20,960 nt of DNA. It comes from CAYYYW01 sp964476245 (GTDB lineage Bacteria; Patescibacteriota; Microgenomatia; UBA1406; HO2-37-13b). How positions within the stretch are numbered: the stretch's first letter is position 1; each line of letters opens with the position of its first letter. The stretch is taken from contig CAYYYW010000018.1 in assembly GCA_964476245.1 (NCBI GenBank), positions 1-20,960 of the forward strand. Direction: 5' to 3'. The translations under genes were made by a program, and so were the position numbers. The notes under the pieces are model-generated. The model saw nothing but the letters and a program-made list of their open reading frames with translations, was not told where the DNA came from and searched no databases. This document shows positions 12,962-18,560 of the stretch, in pieces.

Positions 12962-13681
12962 TTAATCATACATAATTCCAGTCTTATTTTCTTTAGAAAA
13001 AAATGCGTATTTTTTTTCCAGTTTGATAATTTCTTGATAATCTTCAATGTTCTTTACCCTCGCTCCTGGAAGATTCGTAGGCAAATCACCTTTGAGAAAA
13101 AGAAAACCAACACAGTCTAAAGCCTCACATTTAGCCGCAATATGAGATTTCAAGTTTTCTATAACAACAATTTTGTTTTTTACTTGGTCTTCGTTAACAC
13201 TGAAAAAAAGACTTTCTTTTTTAAAATAAAAAACCTCTCCGCCTCCGTCTTGATTTATCTCTTTCAGCTCAAATTCTTTTCCGTTTTCGATTTTAAATTT
13301 TAGTTGATTTTTTCCTACATCGTTGATCAAACCTCTGAAACTTGAATTTATTATTTTTTTATCATTTAGGTCTATGACTAATAAAATTTCTCCCGTTTGA
13401 TGATTGACTTCTTTTATAAGTCCATCATGTTCAGAATAGATTTTTTTAGTACGAATAAGTTCTTTTTTCTTGGCGATTAATTCACCTTTTTTAACTTCTT
13501 CTCCAATAATTTTTACCACGTACCGAAAGATATTTTCCGGTTTTATTCCTAATTTGTCAGCAATGTTGATCTTAACTTCTTTACGCGATTCAATCTCGTA
13601 TAGCGGGTCACCAAAATTAACTGTATCTCCTTTTTTAACTTTCAAGTGAGCGTTTATTGGTAAGATTAAAGTAGTAATCAT
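12962..13681 (-). CDS. Conserved-looking hypothetical protein, possible barrel-sandwich-hybrid repeats
   Basis: I do not recognise this 239-residue protein with confidence. The N-terminal part reads LPINAHLKVKKGDTVNFGDPLYE, and a second region reads VVKIIGEEVKKGELIAKKKEL then IYSEHDGLIKEVNHQTGEILLVI. This V-K-K-G-[DE] pattern followed by G-x-[LI] is reminiscent of lipoyl/biotinyl-like and RnfC-type barrel-sandwich folds, but no lipoylated or biotinylated lysine motif is present. The C-terminal half contains two cysteines (KCEALDCVGF). No signal peptide or membrane segment is seen. I chose Met at 13681 because a TATAAT box lies 6 nt upstream; a longer frame from 13720 would start inside the promoter and repeat DNA. 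It sits directly downstream of rpsR. Confidence 0.6.
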   Translation of the reverse strand: MITTLILPINAHLKVKKGDTVNFGDPLYEIESRKEVKINIADKLGIKPENIFRYVVKIIGEEVKKGELIAKKKELIRTKKIYSEHDGLIKEVNHQTGEILLVIDLNDKKIINSSFRGLINDVGKNQLKFKIENGKEFELKEINQDGGGEVFYFKKESLFFSVNEDQVKNKIVVIENLKSHIAAKCEALDCVGFLFLKGDLPTNLPGARVKNIEDYQEIIKLEKKYAFFSKENKTGIMYD

Positions 13682-13687
13682 ATAAAG

Positions 13688-13715
13688 ATTATAGCATTTA
13701 AGATGCAAGGCGCAA
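13688..13715 (-). promoter_or_regulatory. Promoter of the hypothetical gene at 12962-13681
   Basis: TATAAT (13688-13693) ends 6 nt before the chosen ATG, with TTGCGC (13710-13715) 16 nt upstream as a partial -35. The geometry places +1 on the A of ATG, a leaderless start. The -35 lies in a TTGTCTTGCGCCTTGCATC stretch that looks like a short repeat. Confidence 0.65.
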
Positions 13716-13732
13716 GACAAGATTTAAGAGTT

Positions 13733-13927
13733 TTAGTAGGAAATGTAAGGAATGAGGGCTAAAAAGCGGGCATATTTTATCTCCCTGGCTAATTTCCGTT
13801 GATGACGAGCACAAAGATTAGTTTTATCACGGCGAACTATTTTTTTCCGCATTGATAAAAATCTTTCCAAGTTTGTTACATTTTTAAAACTTGGTGCTAA
13901 TTTTTTATGACAAAAAAAACATTTCAT
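13733..13927 (-). CDS. rpsR: 30S ribosomal protein bS18, zinc-binding form
   Basis: Small subunit platform protein that pairs with bS6. 64 residues, slightly shorter than the usual 70-80. C3-F-F-C6 near the N-terminus plus C38 in NLCARHQRKL suggest a C+ zinc site. The family hallmark, RHQRKLAREIKYARFLALIPY, is intact at 41-61. It completes the classic rpsF-ssb-rpsR order, 29 nt after ssb, with a 14-bp tandem repeat in the spacer and no Shine-Dalgarno site. Confidence 0.93.
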   Translation of the reverse strand: MKCFFCHKKLAPSFKNVTNLERFLSMRKKIVRRDKTNLCARHQRKLAREIKYARFLALIPYISY

Positions 13928-13930
13928 TTT

Positions 13931-13958
13931 AATCTTTAATATTTAATCTTTAATATTT
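13931..13958. repeat. 14-bp tandem duplication between ssb and rpsR
   Basis: AATCTTTAATATTT occurs twice in perfect tandem (13931-13944 and 13945-13958), filling the ssb-rpsR spacer and touching the ssb stop codon. Such AT units may vary in copy number. Confidence 0.85.
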
Positions 13959-14505
13959 AAAACGGAATATCTTCCGGCTCAACCTTTTCATCTTCAGAAT
14001 CTTTCTTGCCCTCCGACTTGTCCTCCGAAGCCTTGGCGTAGGAGGATTTTTCCGATTTACTCTCTGATTTTTGTTCTTCTGTCTTCGAGGGCGAAACTTC
14101 CTCATCTGACAACTTTTCCGCTGTTGCTGATGGAGTAGTCGCAGATTGGACATTTGCCTCGGTTCGTCGAAAACTGTCAAAAATAATAAAATCATCAAGT
14201 ACTATTTCAGTAATAGTCCGTTGAACTCCGTCCCTACCCACAAACGTCCTGTAGGTAACTCTTCCCTCCAAATAAACTTTTTTTCCTTTGGTTAAAAGCT
14301 TGCTGCAAAGTTCTGCTAACTTTTGCCAGGATACAATCCGGTGAAATTGCGCTTCTTCTTTCAATTCGCCGGTAGCCGTTGTCCAATTTCTGTTGGTAGC
14401 CACTCCAAAAGTACAAACGGCTGTACCTTGAGGAGTATATTTTAATTCTGGATCACGGGTAAGATTGCCTATTAAAGTCACTCGGTTTAAAGATCTTGAT
14501 GACAT
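13957..14505 (-). CDS. ssb: Single-stranded DNA-binding protein
   Basis: Coats single-stranded DNA in replication, repair and recombination. 182 residues. The OB fold covers 1-112, with RVTLIGNLTRDPELKYTPQG, FHRIVSWQKLAELC and GKKVYLEGRVTYRTF. A Ser/Glu/Lys-rich disordered linker follows, and the acidic tip EPEDIPF recruits partner proteins. The linker holds SSYAKASED at 154-162, encoded by a 26-bp palindromic element. The gene lies between rpsF and rpsR, with a 33-nt spacer to rpsF containing CTAATTTCTAATTTG-type repeats. An AGGA about 11 nt before the ATG is one of the few Shine-Dalgarno-like sites here. Confidence 0.95.
   Translation of the reverse strand: MSSRSLNRVTLIGNLTRDPELKYTPQGTAVCTFGVATNRNWTTATGELKEEAQFHRIVSWQKLAELCSKLLTKGKKVYLEGRVTYRTFVGRDGVQRTITEIVLDDFIIFDSFRRTEANVQSATTPSATAEKLSDEEVSPSKTEEQKSESKSEKSSYAKASEDKSEGKKDSEDEKVEPEDIPF
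14021..14046. repeat. 26-bp palindromic element inside the ssb linker
   Basis: The ends TCCTCC and GGAGGA are perfect inverted repeats and the centre has GCC/GGC. The core CCGAAGCCTTGGCGTAGG matches the gyrA element CCGAAGCTTTAGCGAAGG (1030-1056) at most positions. The two genes read it in opposite orientation, giving YAKASED here and PTEALAKAG in GyrA. Confidence 0.75.
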
Positions 14506-14538
14506 ATTTTTTAAGTCCTAATTTCTAATTTGTAAATC

Positions 14539-14829
14539 CTAAACAAGTTCTAAATTTAATAATAAATATCTAATAATATCTTCATTGAAGTCTAATTTCT
14601 TTTTTAATTCCTGAATCTTATCTTTCGTTATGTTTATTTTCCAAAGGAAATAATAACCTGAGGGATTTTTTTTGATCTCGTAAGCAAAATTTCTTTTACC
14701 CCAATTCTCTTGGGAAATTATTTTTCCCTTAAGATCAACCACCATCTGTTTAATGTTGTTGAAAATATTCTCTTTGTCTTCCTTTAAAATGAAGACTAAC
14801 TCGTAGGAATTCATATCCTGCTTAATCAT
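14539..14829 (-). CDS. rpsF: 30S ribosomal protein bS6
   Basis: Small subunit platform protein, partner of bS18. 96 residues with the ferredoxin-like bS6 pattern: SYELVFILKED, ENWGKRNFAYEIKKNPSGYYFLWKINI, and a final DIIRYLLL. The ATG at 14829 gives five extra residues (MIKQD) before MNSYELVF; Met at 14814 would match the usual family start and cannot be excluded. Neither has a well-spaced Shine-Dalgarno site. First gene of rpsF-ssb-rpsR. Stop is TAG. Confidence 0.92.
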   Translation of the reverse strand: MIKQDMNSYELVFILKEDKENIFNNIKQMVVDLKGKIISQENWGKRNFAYEIKKNPSGYYFLWKINITKDKIQELKKKLDFNEDIIRYLLLNLELV

Positions 14830-14905
14830 AATTCTTTAAATCTTTAAATTACGAAGCGTTACTAGATAATTTAACAAATCATCTTCAAAAAAGCAAGAAG
14901 ATTTT

Positions 14906-15334
14906 TTACACTCTGACCCGATAACGACGGAGAGCTTTTTTACCCGAAGTAAGTTCTACTGTCACCTCAAGCTTCATACCAGTAATATTGGTATGATAAC
15001 GACAAACCCCTGAAGAACAGGTACCAAAAAGAAGCTCTCGAGTAACACTATTGCCCGCTGATGAATCGATTGAGCCATAGACACCTTCGTCTTTCCCATT
15101 AGTTTGATAACTTAAGGTATAAGTAACTTCACTCGTCTTATTTAAATTGGCAAAAGAAACATTAAGAGCCTTCCTGTCTGGGCTTAAACGTGGCGAGACT
15201 ATTACACTACTCCCCGAAGGACGAACTGTTTTTGCCGAAGAACTACGAAATCTTGGTAACAGTCTGGCTTCAACAGAAGCTTTCAAACAGAAAAAGAACA
15301 ATGGCAAACTAAAAAATAAGATAAATTTCTTCAT
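14906..15334 (-). CDS. Small secreted hypothetical protein
   Basis: 142 residues and no family I recognise. A signal peptide is clear: MKK, a hydrophobic core to about residue 17, and a likely cleavage after ASVEA (about residue 23). The mature part starts basic and Ser-rich, then alternates hydrophobic and polar residues in a way that suggests a beta-sandwich (EVTYTLSYQTNG, RELLFGTC, KLEVTVELTSGK). Two cysteines in GTCSSGVC could form a disulfide. It is probably an extracellular or wall-associated protein. It is divergent from the membrane-anchored gene at 15542, across a MITE-like element. Stop is TAA. Confidence 0.75.
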   Translation of the reverse strand: MKKFILFFSLPLFFFCLKASVEARLLPRFRSSSAKTVRPSGSSVIVSPRLSPDRKALNVSFANLNKTSEVTYTLSYQTNGKDEGVYGSIDSSAGNSVTRELLFGTCSSGVCRYHTNITGMKLEVTVELTSGKKALRRYRVRV

Positions 15335-15369
15335 AATAAAAGTTTATCACAAAATTTTTAAAAATGTTT

Positions 15370-15375
15370 TATACT
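15370..15375 (+). promoter_or_regulatory. Possible original -10 box of the gene at 15542, now displaced
   Basis: TATACT lies 9 nt before an ATG (15385) that sits in the left copy of a 16-bp direct repeat. The right copy contains the ATG of the gene at 15542 but has CACACT in place of TATACT. The -10 box therefore appears to have been separated from its gene by the inserted element. Confidence 0.4.
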
Positions 15376-15388
15376 GAATATATTATGA
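15373..15388. repeat. Left 16-bp direct repeat flanking the MITE-like element
   Basis: ACTGAATATATTATGA; it matches 15530-15545 (ACTGAATATATCATGA) at 15 of 16 positions. It looks like a target-site duplication. Confidence 0.75.
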
Positions 15389-15529
15389 CTGGAACATAAA
15401 TCCAACACATGTCATCCTGAGGAACGTAGTGACGAAGGATCTCTCAACTTGTTTGAGATTCTGACATTCGTCAGAGATTCTTCAGCCGACGTAACGTCGG
15501 CTTCAGAATGACAATTATGTCCCATCCAC
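15389..15529. mobile_element. MITE-like element upstream of the PsbP-like gene
   Basis: A 141-bp insertion bounded by 16-bp direct repeats. Outer inverted ends are GGAACATAA (15391-15399) against TTATGTCCC (15515-15523); inner ones are TGTCATCCTGA (15410-15420) against TCAGAATGACA (15503-15513). Internal hairpins include GCCGACGTAACGTCGGC. The TGTCATCCTGAGGAACG..GTGACGAAGGATCT sequence resembles an intergenic repeat seen in many bacterial genomes. No coding capacity. Confidence 0.7.
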
Positions 15530-15545
15530 ACTGAATATATCATGA
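15530..15545. repeat. Right 16-bp direct repeat flanking the MITE-like element
   Basis: ACTGAATATATCATGA; contains the ATG of the downstream gene at 15542-15544. Partner of 15373-15388. Confidence 0.75.
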
Positions 15546-16180
15546 ATAAAAAAATATTATTACCATTAATTGGCGGTACTCTTTTAGCCATCAGCGTTGT
15601 TTTTTTCTCTATTTCAAAATCTTCAAAAAATCAAAAAACCTATTCTCCAGTTTCTGAAAATAATACAAAGAAAACCCTTTCAATCACCCCAACATTAAAA
15701 CTAAACGAATATCAAGATCCATCCGGATTTAAGTTTAGCCATCCTGAAAGTTTAAAATTACAAAATAAGCAAACGAGTGATCAAAAAATATATTCATTGC
15801 TTGAATTAACATCCTCAAAAAAACAGGGCAAAATAGAAATTAGGGTCGAGGACAGTCAATTAACAAAAATTGACGATTGGTTCACTAATAATAAAATGGC
15901 GACCAAACCAGCCAACATTAAAAAAATAAAATTAGCCGATATTGAAGGAAAACAATTCACCCAAAAAGATAAGCTTCTAACTTTGGCTTTAGATCAAGGA
16001 GCTCTTTTCACCTTTACTGTCACCTTAGGAAACGAAGAAAAATACTGGCTTGATATCAATGATCAAATTTTAAAATCATTCCAATTTATTCTTCCGGATA
16101 ATACCGAAAATAATGCCCCAGCAACTGGCGAATCATCCGAAGAAGATGTGATTTTTGAAGGGGAAGAAATTATTGAATAG
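15542..16180 (+). CDS. Membrane-anchored hypothetical protein, PsbP/Mog1-like domain
   Basis: 212 residues. An N-terminal membrane anchor (residues 4-24, ILLPLIGGTLLAISVVFF) is followed by a Ser/Thr/Asn-rich linker. A domain at about 55-182 has YQDPSGFKFSHPESLKL, LELTSSKKQGKIEIRV, ANIKKIKLADIEGKQF and ILKSFQFI. This order (D-x-x-x-G-F-x-[FI]-x-[HY]-P, late [IL]-x-x-S-F-x-[FI]) is typical of PsbP-like lipoproteins of unknown role. The tail is acidic (SSEEDVIFEGEEIIE). It is expected to face outside the cell. The start codon is inside the right direct repeat of the upstream MITE-like element. It converges with the permease gene one base away; stop TAG. Confidence 0.7.
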   Translation: MNKKILLPLIGGTLLAISVVFFSISKSSKNQKTYSPVSENNTKKTLSITPTLKLNEYQDPSGFKFSHPESLKLQNKQTSDQKIYSLLELTSSKKQGKIEIRVEDSQLTKIDDWFTNNKMATKPANIKKIKLADIEGKQFTQKDKLLTLALDQGALFTFTVTLGNEEKYWLDINDQILKSFQFILPDNTENNAPATGESSEEDVIFEGEEIIE

Positions 16181-16181
16181 T

Positions 16182-16943
16182 TTAAACCACATCAGCAAAT
16201 GTCCCCTCCAATTTCTTAAAAATCTTGTAAGCAACCAAATAAACCATCAACGAAACACCCAAACCAATCCCCAAACTTGACCAACTTGGCCAATTTCTAC
16301 CCAATAAAACCTGGCGGTAAGCATTGATAAAAACAGACATCGGGTTGAATTTGAAAATAAACCGATATTTTTCCGGAAAGAATTCTACCGAGTAGATTAT
16401 TGGTGTTAAATAAAACCAGAGGGTTAACACCAAATCAAAAAGATATTGGACATCCCGGTAAAAAAGATTGATCGCCGAAAGAAATAATGACAGGCCATAA
16501 ATAAACAAAAATTGAATTAAAAATATCGGAATAAACAAAAACATAAAGCCAGTAAAAGGAACTTTAAAAAAAATCATCAAAAATAAAAATATAATTGAGG
16601 CTAAGAAAAAATCAAATGTCTTAGCTAATAAAGTGGAAAGAATCAATATTTCCCGAGGAAAATAAATTTTTTTAAGCAGGGATCCGTTGCCAACTAAAAT
16701 TCCCATAGAACTTCCTAAAGAATTACCAAAAAACATCCAGGGCAAAAGTCCGGTGTAAAGAAAAATAGGGTAGGGGACGCCTAAATTCTGGACCTTCATA
16801 ATCTTGGAAAAGACAAAGCTCATGATAAGCATCTGGCAAAATGGATTTAGAATTATCCAAAAAAATCCCAAAAAAGACTGCTTATAACGAGCCTTAATTT
16901 CCCGACTGGTCAAATTTTTTATAAGGTCCCAATGTCTCCACAT
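16182..16943 (-). CDS. ABC-2 type polysaccharide/polyol-phosphate export permease (Wzm/TagG-like)
   Basis: Membrane subunit of an ABC exporter that moves lipid-linked glycans across the cytoplasmic membrane. 253 residues with the family N-terminus (LIKNLTSREIKARYKQSFLGFFWIILNPFCQML) and six hydrophobic segments, including LPWMFFGNSLGSSMGILVGNGSLLKKIYFPREIL and a final NPMSVFINAYRQVLLG. It pairs with the ATPase gene immediately upstream, separated by 37 nt of repeat DNA. The GT2 gene lies before that, suggesting synthesis and export of one surface polymer. No RBS is visible. Stop is TAA. Confidence 0.9.
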   Translation of the reverse strand: MWRHWDLIKNLTSREIKARYKQSFLGFFWIILNPFCQMLIMSFVFSKIMKVQNLGVPYPIFLYTGLLPWMFFGNSLGSSMGILVGNGSLLKKIYFPREILILSTLLAKTFDFFLASIIFLFLMIFFKVPFTGFMFLFIPIFLIQFLFIYGLSLFLSAINLFYRDVQYLFDLVLTLWFYLTPIIYSVEFFPEKYRFIFKFNPMSVFINAYRQVLLGRNWPSWSSLGIGLGVSLMVYLVAYKIFKKLEGTFADVV

Positions 16944-16993
16944 ACTTTAAAACTTTCTAACTTTAAAACCTTAAAACTTTCTAACTTTCTAAC
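16944..16993 (-). repeat. AACTTTCTAACTTT-type repeat between Wzt- and Wzm-type genes
   Basis: Degenerate AACTTT(C/A)(T/A) units fill the 37-nt spacer and encode the last four residues and stop of the ATPase. The same unit occurs twice within the GT2 gene (18087-18128 and 18374-18411). Confidence 0.75.
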
Positions 16994-17721
16994 ATATACC
17001 TTTTTATTCCTTCTTTAACCTCCCCATCCCACATCACTTTTCCCTCTTTTAAATATATAATTCTACTGCAAAATTTCTCCACGTTTGCCATTGAATGGGA
17101 AACAAAAACAATCGTCACCCCGTTTATTTTAAATTCTTCCATCTTCCTCATGCATTTTTCCTGAAAAGCTATGTCTCCCACCGCTAAAATTTCATCAATG
17201 AGTAATATCTCCGGATCAACAAATATGGCCACCGAAAAAGCCAATCTCATATACATCCCTGAAGAATAATATTTCACCGGAATGTCAATAAATTTTCTGA
17301 TCTCGGAAAATTCCACAATTTCATTGAATTTTGCTTTAATATAATTTTCTTTTAATCCAAGGATTGCTCCGTTTAAAAATATATTTTCTCTGCCGGTAAG
17401 TTCGGGATGAAAACCTGCCCCAAGTTCAATCAGCGGTGAAACTTTGCCACAGACCTCAACTTTACCGGAAGTAGGAGAAGAAACACCGGCAATTAATTTA
17501 AGAAGAGTTGATTTACCGGCTCCATTTTTACCAATCACTCCCACCGTTTCACCTCTTTTTATCGTAAGCGAAACATTTTTTAACGCGTGTATTCTCTCAA
17601 GGGTCCTTTTTCTTTTAAACAAAGCGTCAACCAACTCTTTTAATGTTTTTTGATGCTGAAGATAAAAATATTTGTCAACGCTATTAAAGGAAACAACAGA
17701 ATTGCCAGTTATTTCGGACAT
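16981..17721 (-). CDS. ABC exporter ATPase for polysaccharide (Wzt/TagH-like)
   Basis: Cytoplasmic ATP-binding subunit that powers the Wzm-type permease. 246 residues. Walker A is GKNGAGKST (64-72), the signature region is YSSGMYMRL (152-160), Walker B is ILLIDE (172-177), the D-loop region is ILAVGD and the switch histidine is His209. The GAGFHPELTGRENIFLNG segment is characteristic of polysaccharide exporters. The protein ends right after the nucleotide-binding domain, so it lacks the C-terminal carbohydrate-binding domain of some Wzt proteins and resembles TagH-like short forms. A TAAAAT box 8 nt upstream of the ATG overlaps the end of the GT2 gene. Stop is TAG. Confidence 0.92.
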   Translation of the reverse strand: MSEITGNSVVSFNSVDKYFYLQHQKTLKELVDALFKRKRTLERIHALKNVSLTIKRGETVGVIGKNGAGKSTLLKLIAGVSSPTSGKVEVCGKVSPLIELGAGFHPELTGRENIFLNGAILGLKENYIKAKFNEIVEFSEIRKFIDIPVKYYSSGMYMRLAFSVAIFVDPEILLIDEILAVGDIAFQEKCMRKMEEFKINGVTIVFVSHSMANVEKFCSRIIYLKEGKVMWDGEVKEGIKRYMLES

Positions 17722-17727
17722 AATAAT

Positions 17728-18537
17728 CTATTTTAACAAATTACAAAGACTGTCTTTATTAAAGACAGTCTTTAAATAACCTGAAAGATTTCTTAATCTT
17801 TCAATTATAAACTTTAAGTCGAATTTAAACATTTCTTTATGTTTGAAATATAATCGCCCCCAATTAATCATGTCCTGTTTCGCCTTAAAACTACCCATCG
17901 TCTTAGTCGTGGTCATGTGATTATGCAGAAACTCAATATCAGTTGTTATGCCCATTTTATAACCTGCTTTTTTAAAACGCAAAAAGAACTCCACGTCTTC
18001 CAAATAGGCAAAAAAGCTCTCATCAAACCCTTTTAACTTTCTAAAAACATTAGCCTTTATCAACAAACACGCCGCTGTTAAACCATCTAACTTTTTAACT
18101 TTAAAACTTTCTAACTTTTTAACTAACTCTACCTTCCCATGCGGTAAAACCCTATACCCATAATTTTCCACCTCTCCGTTAGGATTTTTTAGGGTAGGAG
18201 ACAACGCTTCTACTTTTCTTTTCTCCGCCTCCATGTACAATCGATTAATCGATTGATCATCTTTAAATTCAATATCATCGTTTAAAATCAGCAGCCATTT
18301 TGTTTTGGCGTATTTTGCCCCCAAATTAACCGCCCCTGCAAACCCCTGATTTTTCTTCTGCGGAAGATAGATTAAACTTTCAAACTTTCCAACTTTCAAA
18401 CTTTCTAACTTCTTACTCGTTGGCTTATTATCAACTACAATCAGCTGATAAGGTTTATCTTTAAAATAATTAAGCAAATATTTCAACCCAAAGGTATTAT
18501 TTAAAGTTGGAATAATAACCGTTAATGTAGAATTCAT
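17728..18537 (-). CDS. GT2 family glycosyltransferase (rhamnosyltransferase-like)
   Basis: Cytoplasmic GT-A fold enzyme, probably adding a sugar to a lipid-linked surface glycan that the adjacent ABC exporter carries. 269 residues. It begins TLTVIIPTLNN, then LIVVDNKPTS, NQGFAGAVNLGAKYA and the metal-binding LNDDIEF (85-91). Later come GFDESFFAYLEDVEFFLRFKKAGYKMG and a His-containing FLHNH, as in WbbL-like rhamnosyltransferases. Two heptad-like repeat insertions lie at residues 43-55 (KLESLKVGKFESL) and 137-150 (ELVKKLESFKVKKL). The last residues (LKTVFNKDSL) are encoded by a 29-bp palindrome also present upstream of lepA. Sugar specificity is unknown. Stop is TAG. Confidence 0.85.
   Translation of the reverse strand: MNSTLTVIIPTLNNTFGLKYLLNYFKDKPYQLIVVDNKPTSKKLESLKVGKFESLIYLPQKKNQGFAGAVNLGAKYAKTKWLLILNDDIEFKDDQSINRLYMEAEKRKVEALSPTLKNPNGEVENYGYRVLPHGKVELVKKLESFKVKKLDGLTAACLLIKANVFRKLKGFDESFFAYLEDVEFFLRFKKAGYKMGITTDIEFLHNHMTTTKTMGSFKAKQDMINWGRLYFKHKEMFKFDLKFIIERLRNLSGYLKTVFNKDSLCNLLK
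17745..17773. repeat. 29-bp palindrome, copy 2 (3' end of the GT2 gene)
   Basis: AAAGACTGTCTTT-ATT-AAAGACAGTCTTT, identical to the reverse complement of 6015-6043. It forms the last ten or so codons of the GT2 gene, so its insertion probably reshaped that C-terminus. Confidence 0.85.
18087..18128 (-). repeat. AACTTT-type repeat in the GT2 gene (3' insertion)
   Basis: Degenerate CTAACTTTTTAACTTTAAAA units encoding ELVKKLESFKVKKL (residues 137-150). Confidence 0.7.
18374..18411 (-). repeat. AACTTT-type repeat in the GT2 gene (5' insertion)
   Basis: AAACTTTCAAACTTTCCAAC and onward, encoding KLESLKVGKFESL (residues 43-55), placed between the VVDN and NQGFAGAVN motifs. Confidence 0.75.
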
Positions 18538-18544
18538 TCTTTCT

Positions 18545-18550
18545 ATTTTA
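18545..18550 (-). promoter_or_regulatory. Possible -10 box of the GT2 gene
   Basis: TAAAAT ends 7 nt before the ATG, in the 23-nt gap after ahcY. One mismatch to consensus; the spacing matches the other leaderless promoters of the window. Confidence 0.4.
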
Positions 18551-18560
18551 TCCTAATTTA

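Noticed and set aside
13682..13720. Longer start for the hypothetical gene (MSCALHLKCYNLY..)
   Set aside because: These codons overlap a TATAAT box, its -35 and repeat DNA; the Met at 13681 fits the leaderless promoter pattern.
14885..14905. Terminator-like AAAAAAGC..TTTTTT between rpsF and the secreted protein gene
   Set aside because: Pairing is mostly A-T with a mismatch and its position relative to the gene ends does not fit a clean terminator.
16944..18411. CRISPR-like repeats
   Set aside because: Units are about 7-14 nt, degenerate and without spacers, and no cas genes are present.
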